A stretch of DNA of 64,000 nt from Nonomuraea helvata. GTDB lineage: Bacteria; Actinomycetota; Actinomycetes; Streptosporangiales; Streptosporangiaceae. Shown here piece by piece: positions 53,701 to 61,036 of this stretch. Both the position numbers and the translations under genes were made by a program. Location: NCBI RefSeq assembly GCF_039535785.1, contig NZ_BAAAXV010000001.1, forward strand, positions 1,674,001 to 1,738,000, read 5' to 3'. How positions within the stretch are numbered: position 1 is the first letter of the stretch; every line of letters starts with the position of its first letter. The notes below the pieces were generated by a model that saw only the letters and a list, made by a program, of their open reading frames with translations, did no database searches and was not told the DNA's origin.

Positions 53701-55998
53701 GGTGAGCTTCGCGGCGGTGTTGGTGCTGCCACCCAGAGGGCCGGGCTGCCCCAAGGTGACTTGCGTGTAGGTGGCGTCACCTGCGCTCCGCGCAGAGTCG
53801 ACCGCTGTGGAGGCGCCAGCGGCCTCGCCCAGCCGCCAGTACCCGACCGGGTCAGAGTTGGCCACCACGCTGGCGTATTGGGATCCGGTGCCATAGTCAA
53901 ACGTGGTGCATTTGTGATCCGGTGAGCATGCCCGGACCAGCTTGTCCCCCTCATAACCGTAAGTCCAGGTCAGCGCGGCCCCATCGACCGGATCGGTGGA
54001 CACGCTCGTGACATGACCGCCGCCCCAGCCGAAGGTCAGGGACCGGCCGCCGGTCGCAGTCACCTTCGCCAACCGACCGTCGGTTCCATAGGCCAGATCC
54101 TGGCCGCGACCCCGGGAATCGTTCACCCGCACCAGTCGGCCGGTGGCGTCGAACACATAGGTGACCCCGGCCTTGTCCATCACCTGCCAGCCGCTGGCCG
54201 TCTGCGACGCCGTGGCGAACATGCCAGGCGGTGACTGGAAGGTGCCGTCTCCATTGGCCTGGAACCGCACCTGCCGCCCGTCCGGATAGGTGACCAGCAG
54301 TGAGTCGTGCCAACCTTCATACAGTTGGCGCACCTCGTCATCCGTCATCGCCCGGCCGTACACGGCCACATCGTCGATTGCTCCCGTCAGGCGGTCGACC
54401 ATGTAACCATTGCCTTTGGCCCGGCCGATCTGGAACGCCCCCTGCGCGTCCCAGGTGCTGGTGTGAGCGCTCTGCCCCACTAGCACGCCATCGACGTACA
54501 GCCGCAATTGGCCTGCTGTTTGGTCGTAGACGCCCACCAGATGGGTCCAGCGATTGAGCTGCGCGGTCTCGCTGGACACCTGCCGTGTATAGGCACTGCT
54601 GTTGGCGTCATCCTGGAACATCAGCATGCGCCACTTTTGATCACTTGGCCCATAAGCGAGCTTGAAGCCGCTGTTGACGGCGCCGTCCTGGCTCACCACA
54701 GCCATGTCCTGGTCGCCGCGGCCCAGTTTCACCCATGCGGACACCGAGAAACTCTTGTTCGTATGCACCACCTGGCCGGTCGTGCCCAGCGCTCCCTGGC
54801 CGTCCAGGGTCACGGCCTTCCCGACCCGGCCCGTTCCCCATGCTGCGGTGCCGTTCGCGGTGATCGGATGGCCGCCTCCTGAGGCGTCGGCCGCGGTTGT
54901 CCCCGATCCCTCGTCCATCCGCCACTCGCCCACAGGCCGCCCACGGGTCGATTCCGGGACCACCTTGGCATCCCAGGGGGTCGACCAGCCCGCCCCGAAC
55001 ATTCCATCCCGGCGCGGGTCCAGGCTGTTATAGGAGCGCATCACCGACAGAGGCAGTCCAGCTGTAGGCACCGTCACATCGGTGAAGTTCGTGGTGTAGT
55101 TACCCGTCGCCGGCAAGAACTCTTGTCCGCCCGGATTCGGTGTGGACAACAGCGACGACACAGAGGGCTGGCGCACCCCCGTGGTGAACGACCCTGTCCA
55201 CGAAGTCGTCAGGCCATTGAGATGGTCGGAGACAGTGACCGTCCACGTGTACTCCTTCCCCCACTCCAGCTTGGCCGACGCCGGCACTCTCCACTGGCCC
55301 GGGCCCAGCGAGCCTGAGTTCCGGCAACCGCTGGTGGTTCCCTTCAGGCACACCGAGAACGAATACAACACCCAAGATCCGGCATTGCTGTACCCGCGTG
55401 CGCCCAGCACCGGTGTCAAGGACGATACGAGCATCCCGTCATACGGAAACACCTCGACCAAGCTCGGCGGATTCTGCACAGGATCGGGATTTGTGGTCAG
55501 GCATCCCCCGGAGTCAATCCAGTATCCGAAATCGTTCTGGCTACCCGGTGCCACAAGCCCGGGGGCTCCCAGCCGTCCAGCCGTCCACACTCGCCACTGG
55601 CGGGCGGAGTTCATGTAGGCGACCTGTTCGCCCGCAGCATAGTTCCGCGCGTACCACACGGTGTAGCCCCGACACGGCTCATCCGCCGCTGTGCTCGTCA
55701 CCAGCGCCCGCTGCTCGACAGGCAGCGCCCCCTTCGGCCTCACATGGCCATCAGCGGCTCTGCTCTTGCTCTTGCCCGCCTTCGGCTGCGTCACTGCGGT
55801 ATCCACCAGTGACGGCAGGCCTCGCGATGTGCCAGCCATCTGCTCGGGCGTGCCAGGCAGCGCCTCCTTCGCTCTCACCCTCAAGGCCTCAGTCTCAGCA
55901 TGAGCGGCCGCCGGATTCACCGCTAAGCCCGGTAAGAACGTCAAGAGAAGCGCCAGCACCATCTGCAGCGAACAAGCCCATGACAAGAACCGGCGCAT
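47710..55998 (-). CDS. Giant secreted LamG/Rhs-repeat protein with lysozyme-like C-terminal tip
   Basis: A 2762-residue protein from ATG 55998. It has a Sec signal (FLSWACSLQMVLALLLTFLPG), a short Ig-like region, and two LamG-type domains at about 350-560 and 715-935. Dozens of RHS/YD repeats follow to about residue 2290 (for example GNATFTYDERNRLTSGDGTDY), with the core end GYQGEYTDPDTGKVNMHARWYQPGSGTFTSRD and TDPSGHY (about 2341-2347). The variable tip (about 2348-2762) has a Gly/Ser-rich stretch and then a domain like lytic transglycosylases: GIDRNVLTAVVLFESKDWE (Glu2575 in the place of the catalytic Glu), SAGVVQLEAYKA, LMNPSRAIHLAAAYLRHL and ALAYCGCSGV. GC drops in this tip. It is probably a surface-delivered toxin that cleaves peptidoglycan. 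Confidence 0.93.
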   Translation of the reverse strand: MRRFLSWACSLQMVLALLLTFLPGLAVNPAAAHAETEALRVRAKEALPGTPEQMAGTSRGLPSLVDTAVTQPKAGKSKSRAADGHVRPKGALPVEQRALVTSTAADEPCRGYTVWYARNYAAGEQVAYMNSARQWRVWTAGRLGAPGLVAPGSQNDFGYWIDSGGCLTTNPDPVQNPPSLVEVFPYDGMLVSSLTPVLGARGYSNAGSWVLYSFSVCLKGTTSGCRNSGSLGPGQWRVPASAKLEWGKEYTWTVTVSDHLNGLTTSWTGSFTTGVRQPSVSSLLSTPNPGGQEFLPATGNYTTNFTDVTVPTAGLPLSVMRSYNSLDPRRDGMFGAGWSTPWDAKVVPESTRGRPVGEWRMDEGSGTTAADASGGGHPITANGTAAWGTGRVGKAVTLDGQGALGTTGQVVHTNKSFSVSAWVKLGRGDQDMAVVSQDGAVNSGFKLAYGPSDQKWRMLMFQDDANSSAYTRQVSSETAQLNRWTHLVGVYDQTAGQLRLYVDGVLVGQSAHTSTWDAQGAFQIGRAKGNGYMVDRLTGAIDDVAVYGRAMTDDEVRQLYEGWHDSLLVTYPDGRQVRFQANGDGTFQSPPGMFATASQTASGWQVMDKAGVTYVFDATGRLVRVNDSRGRGQDLAYGTDGRLAKVTATGGRSLTFGWGGGHVTSVSTDPVDGAALTWTYGYEGDKLVRACSPDHKCTTFDYGTGSQYASVVANSDPVGYWRLGEAAGASTAVDSARSAGDATYTQVTLGQPGPLGGSTNTAAKLTGQSDITLPRHLFARLGDAVSFEAWFNTTQPGTILTVGGNTAEGAQSALYVGTDGKLRGQYRASLTPAPQPITSSAAVSDGAWHHVALTLAGGVQRLYLDGQEVGFAPGTGLGEWPETSQLGKGFLAGKWPASPTGGASFALTGLLDEAAVYDHALSPAEVGQHVAARAAAPHLMSKITLPSGRVWMQTTYDTATDRVVTHTDVHGGTWKVGEPSVNASSGISTVTVTDPAGEPVIYTYDGWRGLRLTSRTDQLGKQTSYAYDTGGFVAKVTDPNTNTIQYANDAHGNVVATTTCRTGTCQTAHAEYYLNTNDPFDPRNDRPTKLRDARSASATDNTYATTLEYNSFGEQLKQTTPATSDFPNGRATSIAYTDGSEAAVGGGTTPAGLVKSKTDARGSTWEYRYTAAGDLAEQTSPTGLVTKLTYDALGRPRTSTEISAAHPDGVTTTLTYDPGSRPATRTLPGVKNEISGVTHTQQTSYAYDDDGNMLSETVADLTGGDSQRVTTYAYDDHGRVESTTDSEGGVLRQAWNTLGQVARVTDPLGVVVENGYSKRGELTSRTLKGWTGSPVAPQPAKDVVLEAFSYDPGGRLATQVDAMGRKTSYIYHGDNLLSQKIADDVKLNGSTTPRDVVLEAHTYDAAGHRIKLVTSVNATTSTTTDFEYDAAARLTSQTFDTAALKRKTAFVYDANNNPIKATLTAAGTTRSEVQELAYNKANQVTKRTVENGDTDLVTSTTYDERGLATSSTDPRGNAEGATAADFTSTMRYDALGRLVEATGPQVKVDKAGVTRDARPTVRSGYDTFGQLTHSVDAEGRTTITGFDKAGRPTSVTAPPYTPPGGTTITPNVTRAYDAAGQVIRTTDPRGYVTGFEYDQLGRQVRITDPAPDGQTPGRTVIEYDLAGEKLATIDPTGARSEATYDDLGRQITGTQIERKPTSAAYTTTMEYDDAGRLLKQTAPGSKATSYTVNAAGEVTTVTDPLTNKTTMDYDLAGRLIKTTDPNRNVTTAEYDLAGRKTVAKDLDATGAVLRTFGYGYDAAGNEISATSPESHVTKQIFDALNRATSLIEPVSADKSITTSFGYDATGARTRITDGRGNATWTTYNSLGLVETVTEPSTTAHPNAADRTWTQIYDKAGNQTATIQPGGVRIDRTFDHLGRLTKETGEGGGAATAERTFGYDLAGRPTTAGDLTVDFNDRSLPLKVSRGSTQETAYGYDELGNPTQRTDAAGTAIFTWDNANRLKTATDPLTARTLTYGYDPASRLMTITATSGTASTQTIDYDNMDRVTGQTLKNGSGTQLAQITYKWDKDDNLTTKTTTGLAGPGTNTYGYDHAGRLTSWTAPGGATTAYEWDAGGNRTKAGNATFTYDERNRLTSGDGTDYTYTPRGTLATSTKAGATTNYTFDAFDRLIADGDSLYSYDALDRMTSRIRGTTKQTFAYAGLSNDLAAITDSSGAIQAKYARDPGGGLLGLMEGTGAAVAALSDLHGDLVATFTTSLQTSTAYDPYGTVTAQTGTKVGLGYQGEYTDPDTGKVNMHARWYQPGSGTFTSRDTATLTPNPSVQANRYAYANASPLTGTDPSGHYTVDSGSLAGTSYGGFGSSGYTTISAGSYSSSGSSGGGQCIGSCGSRGDIGGGATACDILSCGSADVIDPTWIRQFEWNPYIGNEELARLGWEVMPNGRPVDQPNFWYASEKVQNEYMANWSPTMTDEQLAFSWVSAGGLESFAAMERAAREHSADPRLGEWRRMQQVAAKLGYSSYAVPQNASNGTAASRYKYYSQYKSIIRHWKAINDAARTHGIDRNVLTAVVLFESKDWEVQLGKAGATLAAVKEAILRRDPAGGWAASAGVVQLEAYKARWMLIKYYGKEWEKASLGKVIDQLMNPSRAIHLAAAYLRHLKKTIVYKDPSTGRLTHINDKQAALAYCGCSGVTVKDPTTASINDLQYSKFVRWLETGVLDRDDAHIAYGRQATLKGYWSTRGVAEEYWKCINERRGGGTCP

Positions 55999-56333
55999 AC
56001 GCCATCACGCTCCGAATCACAACGCACAACACCCGACAAGGCGCTGAACGCCGCTCTCCACCACAGCAACAAGGTTTGTCTGCTGCACGTGACTCGGAGC
56101 CGTCAGCCTCCGCGATCAAGTTCGCATTGTTCGCCGAAGCCGACAAGAGGGATAATGATCACAAAACGGAAACTGGATCTATCTGGAGAGTTGCATTCCG
56201 TGAAGGCAGGCTGAGAGGAGGGCATAGAAAACGCGGCGAGCATGCGAGAGGCGGCCAGGCCACGTGCCATGGAGGTCTAGAGCCTGGAATCGCGGGCAGT
56301 TCCCAGGTCTTTGACGGACTTTCGGGAGAACTC
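55999..56333. other. Divergent intergenic region between Rhs and DUF1206 genes
   Basis: About 335 bp with no gene seen. It has lower GC than its surroundings and must contain the promoter of the Rhs gene (minus strand) and that of the DUF1206-like gene (plus strand). No clear -35/-10 pair or palindrome stood out. Confidence 0.5.
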
Positions 56334-57125
56334 ATGAGCGAGGCTGCGACCATGGCACGCCGGGCTGCGGACAGCCCGGCCATGGAGAAGCTTGCGCGGG
56401 TCGGCCTGGTCTGCCGTGGCGTGCTGTACGGGCTGATCGGCATCCTGGCCGTTCAGATCGCGCTGGGTGACGGCGGCCGGGAGGCGGACAAGAACGGGGC
56501 GATCGCCACGGTCGCCGATCTGCCGTTCGGGGCCGTGCTCCTGTGGGTCATGGCCGTCGGTTTCGCCGGGCTGACCCTGTGGCAGGCATCCGAAGCGATC
56601 TTCGGGCACGGCAAGGTCCTGGACCGGGTGGAGGCGGGCAGCCGGGTGGTGGTGTACGCGTTCGTGTGCACCGCGCTGCTGACCCTGCTGCTGAGCGGCA
56701 AGAGCCAGTCCGACGACAAGAGGTCCCACGACCTGACGGCCAAGCTGCTCGACCTGCCCGCAGGGCAGCTGATCGTGGGCGCGATCGGGCTCGGCATCGT
56801 CGCGCTCGGCGCCTACTGGGTGTGGTACGGCTTCAAGAAGAAGTTCCGCAAGGAGCTGCGGCCGATGCCGCCCAGGGCCGGCAAGGTGATGGACCGGCTC
56901 GGGCTCGCCGGGTACCTGGCGCGCGGGCTGATCGCCGGTCTGGCCGGGATCTTCGTGGTCCAGGCGGCCATCACGTTCGACCCTGACAAGGCCGGGGGCA
57001 TCGACGCGACGCTCAGGGCGTTCGCGGACACCCCGGTCGGTCCGTGGCTGCTGGTGGTCGTGGCGCTCGGGCTGCTGCTGTTCGCGGGGTACTGCTTCGG
57101 AGAGGCGCGCTGGCGGCGTACATGA
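56334..57125 (+). CDS. DUF1206-like membrane protein
   Basis: A 263-residue protein from ATG 56334 (GGGAGAA upstream); longer upstream frame extensions lack coding character. Six membrane spans are arranged as three related hairpins, each beginning with a motif like LARVGLVCRGVLYGLIGILAVQ, LDRVEAGSRVVVYAFVCTALL and LGLAGYLARGLIAGLAGIFVVQA. This threefold repeat is the DUF1206 pattern. Function is unknown in the family. It overlaps the phospholipase D-like gene by ATGA, so it may place or assist that enzyme at the membrane. Confidence 0.85.
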   Translation: MSEAATMARRAADSPAMEKLARVGLVCRGVLYGLIGILAVQIALGDGGREADKNGAIATVADLPFGAVLLWVMAVGFAGLTLWQASEAIFGHGKVLDRVEAGSRVVVYAFVCTALLTLLLSGKSQSDDKRSHDLTAKLLDLPAGQLIVGAIGLGIVALGAYWVWYGFKKKFRKELRPMPPRAGKVMDRLGLAGYLARGLIAGLAGIFVVQAAITFDPDKAGGIDATLRAFADTPVGPWLLVVVALGLLLFAGYCFGEARWRRT

Positions 57126-58699
57126 GACTCGACGACTGGTTCCTCACGGCCGAGGAGCGCGGCAACGGCTCGAGCAAGCTGGCGCCCTGGACGGAGGGGA
57201 ATCTGGTGCGCCCCCTCATCCACGGCTCCGCCTATTTCGGCGAGCTCAGCGCGTGCCTGGCCGCCCTCGGCAAGGACGACCTGCTGCTGTTCGCCGACTG
57301 GCGCGGCGACCCCGACGAACGGCTCACGCCGGACGGCCCGGAGGTGGCGGCCGCGATGGCGGGCGCGGCCAAGAGAGGCGCGCTGGTCAGGGGCCTCATC
57401 TGGCGCTCGCACCTGGACTTCCTGCGCTTCAGCTCGGCCGAGAACCGGCACCTCGGCGAGGACATCGAGGAAGCGGGCGGACAGGCGCTGCTCGACACCC
57501 GGGTCCGGCGCGGCGGCGCGCACCACCAGAAGTTCGTCGTCCTGCGTCATGACCGCGATCCCGGCAGGGACGTGGCGTTCGTCGGCGGCATCGACCTGTG
57601 TCACAGCCGCCGCGATGACGCCGAGCACCTGGGCGATCCGCAGGCGGCGCCGATGCCCGACTCCTACGGCGAGCGCCCTCCATGGCACGACGCCCAGGTG
57701 GCGATCAACGGCCCGGCCGTGGCCGAGGTGGAGAAGGTCTTCTGCGAGCGCTGGGAGGATCCGGCGCCCGAGACCCGCCAGCCGTTCAGGCGGCTGCGCG
57801 ACCGCCTGACCCGTATGGCCGACGTGCCGCCGCTGCCGAAGCCGGGCCCGCCGCCGCGGCCCGCCGGTCGGCATGCCGTGCAGCTGCTGACCACGTATCC
57901 GCACCTGCCCCGCGCGCTTCCGTTCGCGCCGGAGGGTGAGCGGAGCGTGGCCAAGGCGTACCACAAGGTGCTGGGGCGGGCGCGGTCGCTGGTCTACCTG
58001 GAGGACCAGTACCTCTGGTCCACGGAGGTGATCGAGCCGTTCGCCCGGGCGCTGGAGCGCGAGCCGGGACTCCACATGATCATCGTGGTGCCGCGCCATC
58101 CCGACCAGGACGGCTGGCTGGCCGGACCGGCCAGCCTGATCGGCAGGGCGGAGGCGCTTTCCAGGCTGATGCGGGCCGGGAACGGGCGGGTCGCGATCTA
58201 CGACCTGGAGAACCACCAGGGCACGCCGGTGTACGTGCACGCCAAGGTATGCGTGGTCGACGACGTGTGGGCATCCGTCGGCTCCGACAACGTCAACCTG
58301 CGCTCGTGGACGTACGACTCCGAGCTGAGCTGCGCCGTGATCGACGAGGAGCCCGATCCGCGCCCGCCCGCCGGGGCCCGCAGGTTCGCCAGGGACCTCC
58401 GGCTGGCGCTCGCCGCCGAGCACCTGGACCGCGACCCTGGCGGCCCCGGCGCCCCCGGCGATGACCTGGCCGATCTGTGCGACCCCAGGGGCGCGTTCGA
58501 GGCGTTCGCCGAGTCGGCCGCGAGGCTGGAGGCCTGGCACCGCGGCGGCTGCCGTGGCCCGCGCCCGCCCGGCCGGCTGCGCCCGCACCCGCGGCCGGAG
58601 CTCGGCCGCATCCGCCGGGCGCTGGCGCTGCCGCTGTACCGGATGGTCGTCGACCCGGACGGGCGGCCGCCCCGGTTACGTCGATCGAACGAGTTCTGA
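57122..58699 (+). CDS. Phospholipase D-like protein with two HKD motifs
   Basis: A 525-residue protein from ATG 57122 without signal peptide or membrane span. The first HKD motif is HHQKFVVLRHDRDPGRDVAF (His135, Lys137) with GGIDLCHSRRDD behind it. The second is VYVHAKVCVVDDVWASVGSDNVNLRSW. Both have the GS/GG plus N or D continuation of active PLD enzymes. They hydrolyse or exchange phosphodiester head groups, making phosphatidic acid. The C-terminal 110 residues are Arg/Pro-rich. It sits between the DUF1206 gene and two PAP2 phosphatases, and overlaps the convergent PAP2 gene by 24 bp. Confidence 0.92.
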   Translation: MRLDDWFLTAEERGNGSSKLAPWTEGNLVRPLIHGSAYFGELSACLAALGKDDLLLFADWRGDPDERLTPDGPEVAAAMAGAAKRGALVRGLIWRSHLDFLRFSSAENRHLGEDIEEAGGQALLDTRVRRGGAHHQKFVVLRHDRDPGRDVAFVGGIDLCHSRRDDAEHLGDPQAAPMPDSYGERPPWHDAQVAINGPAVAEVEKVFCERWEDPAPETRQPFRRLRDRLTRMADVPPLPKPGPPPRPAGRHAVQLLTTYPHLPRALPFAPEGERSVAKAYHKVLGRARSLVYLEDQYLWSTEVIEPFARALEREPGLHMIIVVPRHPDQDGWLAGPASLIGRAEALSRLMRAGNGRVAIYDLENHQGTPVYVHAKVCVVDDVWASVGSDNVNLRSWTYDSELSCAVIDEEPDPRPPAGARRFARDLRLALAAEHLDRDPGGPGAPGDDLADLCDPRGAFEAFAESAARLEAWHRGGCRGPRPPGRLRPHPRPELGRIRRALALPLYRMVVDPDGRPPRLRRSNEF

Positions 58700-59350
58700 G
58701 TGCGGGGCCGTCCGGGCCGGCTGCCTCAGTATCGCCCGGGCGACCGTCACGACACAGGCGACCCCGAGCAGCAGGCCCCAGGTGACATCGGTGAGGAAGT
58801 GCATGCCGCGGTACAGGCGGGAGAAGGCGACCGTGAGCGGGGCGGCGATCCCCAGCACCCAGATCACCACCTGGAGCGCCCTGTTGCGGACGTGCATGGT
58901 CAGGACGAGCGCGACCCCGCAGTAGAAGGCGACGGCGGCGCTGACGTGTCCCGACGGGAAGCTGGAGGTGGGCGGGGCGGGGTCGAGGTGCTGTACGGGA
59001 GGCCGGTGCCGCCCGACGGCCTCGGTGACGGCCAGGAAGATGAGCGACTGGCTCCAGACGGCTGCGACCAGGAAGACCGATTCCAGCCAGCGCTTGTACA
59101 CGAGCCTGAAGACGATCACGGCGACCGCGGTGAGCGCCACGATGTAGGGCGTGTCCGACAGGCTGCTGCCGAAGTCGGTGAGCGTGTTCCACAGCGAGGT
59201 GCGGTCGGCGGCCAGCGACCGGCTCACCGCCGCCTCCCCGGTGGGCCAGGCGAGGATCAGCCTCCCCACGCCGTACGTCACCCCGCCCAGCAGGAGCAGC
59301 GGTAACACGAGCATCAACGCGTAGTACTTCACCAGCTCAGTCTTTGACAT
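58676..59350 (-). CDS. PAP2 superfamily phosphatase
   Basis: A 224-residue membrane phosphatase from ATG 59350 with about six spans. The three PAP2 catalytic motifs are present as a modified first motif AVGRHRPPV, the second FPSGHVSAA and the third SRLYRGMHFLTDV. The first motif lacks the usual initial Lys (KxxxxxxRP), which may lower activity or be replaced by the neighbouring Arg. It is expected to dephosphorylate phosphatidic acid or undecaprenyl pyrophosphate. It overlaps the second PAP2 gene by 14 bp, so the pair is co-translated. Confidence 0.9.
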   Translation of the reverse strand: MSKTELVKYYALMLVLPLLLLGGVTYGVGRLILAWPTGEAAVSRSLAADRTSLWNTLTDFGSSLSDTPYIVALTAVAVIVFRLVYKRWLESVFLVAAVWSQSLIFLAVTEAVGRHRPPVQHLDPAPPTSSFPSGHVSAAVAFYCGVALVLTMHVRNRALQVVIWVLGIAAPLTVAFSRLYRGMHFLTDVTWGLLLGVACVVTVARAILRQPARTAPHSELVRST

Positions 59351-60059
59351 GCGTCACCCTCACCGACTCGGGCTCTACTCCTTCGGCCAGCGGCGAGGCG
59401 GGCCTGCGGCCCTCACCGCGCCGCCACGTCTCGAATCCGGCCGCGGTGGCGGCGATCACCGCCGCCCCCAGAACGATCCCCGCGACCACGTCGCTCACCC
59501 AGTGCACGCCCAGCGCGATCCTGGTGTAGCCGACCGACAGCACGACGAACCAGGCGAGCGCCCAGGCCACGTACCTGCCCCATCGGGGCAGACTGGGCAG
59601 CAGCAGCAGGACGAGCACCCCCGCGCCGAGCGTCACGTTGACCGCGTGGCCCGAGGGAAAGGAATCGCCCGGGGCGAGCGCGACGGGGTCGGGCAGATGC
59701 GGCCTGGCTCGGGCGACGATGATCTTGAGTGCGAGGCCGAGCAGCCCGCCCACGGTGATGGTGGTGACCGCCCAGACGGCCAGCCTCGGCGCTCCCTTGT
59801 ACAGCAGCCAGGCGGCGTACGCGATGACCGCGATCCGCCACGGCCACGGCCCGAACACGTCCGTCCACACGATGAGCAGCCGCGTCACAGCGGGGTGAGC
59901 GAGCGCATATTGGTGCAGTTCGTCGGCGACGTGTGAGTCCAGCCCGTTGACCGGCATCTTCGCCACGACCAGCAGCAGGCTGAACGGGATCATGATCAGC
60001 GCCACCGCCAGGGAGGCTATCGCCAGCCGCAGCCCCAGCCGCCTTTCGTCGTTGCGCAT
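59337..60059 (-). CDS. PAP2 superfamily phosphatase
   Basis: A 240-residue membrane phosphatase from ATG 60059, with six spans and the full three-motif set: KIIVARARPHLPDP, FPSGHAVNV and SVGYTRIALGVHWVSDV. It is the upstream partner of the preceding PAP2 gene and diverges from the diacylglycerol-kinase-like gene at 60134 across 74 bp. Substrate may be phosphatidic acid, diacylglycerol pyrophosphate or undecaprenyl pyrophosphate; the neighbours favour phosphatidic acid. Confidence 0.93.
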   Translation of the reverse strand: MRNDERRLGLRLAIASLAVALIMIPFSLLLVVAKMPVNGLDSHVADELHQYALAHPAVTRLLIVWTDVFGPWPWRIAVIAYAAWLLYKGAPRLAVWAVTTITVGGLLGLALKIIVARARPHLPDPVALAPGDSFPSGHAVNVTLGAGVLVLLLLPSLPRWGRYVAWALAWFVVLSVGYTRIALGVHWVSDVVAGIVLGAAVIAATAAGFETWRRGEGRRPASPLAEGVEPESVRVTHVKD

Positions 60060-60133
60060 TCCATGCTCGGTACCCCAGAAGGAGGACTTGATTCCTCGGT
60101 CTGAACGGCGGCGCCGAGGGTAGTCCGGAGCGC

Positions 60134-61036
60134 ATGTCCCCCACCAAGTCCCCCACTGTGGCGGTCGTCGCGCACCGCAAGAAGACTCTCGGCGCAGGCC
60201 TGGACAGGTTACGTGTGCTCATCACCGAGCAGGACGTGGGCGATCTCCTCTGGTACGAGGTCGGCAAGAGCAGGAAGGCGCCCAAGAAGGTCCGCCAGGC
60301 GCTCAACGAGGGCGCCGAGCTGGTATTCGTCTGGGGCGGCGACGGCATGGTGCAGCGCTGCGCCGACGTGCTGGCCGGCTCGGGCGTGCCGATGGCCATC
60401 CTCCCGGCGGGCACCGGGAACCTGTTCGCCACGAACGTGGGCATCCCCGTCGACCTCGAGGAGGCGGTGCGGATCGGCTTCCACGGCCGCCGGGAGCGGC
60501 TGGACCTGGGCCTGCTGAACGGCGAGCACTTCGCGGTGATGGCGGGGGCGGGGTTCGAGGCCGAGATGATCGCCGACGTCGGCGGGCAGGCCAAGCAGCG
60601 CCTCGGCAAGCTGAGCTATGTCAAGGCGGCCGTCCGGCACGTCGGCGGGCCGCTGGTGCCGATGAAGATCAAGGTTGACGGGGCGACCTGGTTCGAGGGA
60701 GAGGCGAGCTGCCTGCTGCTGGGCAACGTGAGCACGATCGCCGGCGGCATCGAGGCGTTCGACGACGCCCGGCCGGACGACGGCTGGCTGGAGGTCGGCG
60801 TCGCCACCGCCAAGGGCCCGATCCAGTGGGGGCGGGTGCTCGGCAGGATGTCCGCGGGACGCTCCGACGAATCCCCGCTCGTCCGGATCTCCCGAGCCAG
60901 GAAGGTGTCCGCCCGGTTCGGCGTTCCGCTGACGTACGAGCTGGACGGCGGAGAGCGCGGGCGCACGAGCCGGCTCAAGGTCAAGGTGGTCCCGGGCGGG
61001 CTCACGGTCTGCCTTCCACCGGACGCTCGCCCCTGA
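60134..61036 (+). CDS. Diacylglycerol kinase family lipid kinase (DagK/YegS-like)
   Basis: A 300-residue soluble enzyme from ATG 60134. The catalytic domain has VAVVAHRKKTLG, the ATP-binding VWGGDGMVQRCADVL, LPAGTGNLFATNVGIP and, in the second domain, AVMAGAGFEAEMI and DDARPDDGWLEVGV. These are the standard motifs of the family that phosphorylates diacylglycerol to phosphatidic acid. It makes a closed cycle with the PLD-like and PAP2 enzymes beside it. The last 35 bp overlap the convergent SpoIIE-type gene. Confidence 0.92.
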   Translation: MSPTKSPTVAVVAHRKKTLGAGLDRLRVLITEQDVGDLLWYEVGKSRKAPKKVRQALNEGAELVFVWGGDGMVQRCADVLAGSGVPMAILPAGTGNLFATNVGIPVDLEEAVRIGFHGRRERLDLGLLNGEHFAVMAGAGFEAEMIADVGGQAKQRLGKLSYVKAAVRHVGGPLVPMKIKVDGATWFEGEASCLLLGNVSTIAGGIEAFDDARPDDGWLEVGVATAKGPIQWGRVLGRMSAGRSDESPLVRISRARKVSARFGVPLTYELDGGERGRTSRLKVKVVPGGLTVCLPPDARP

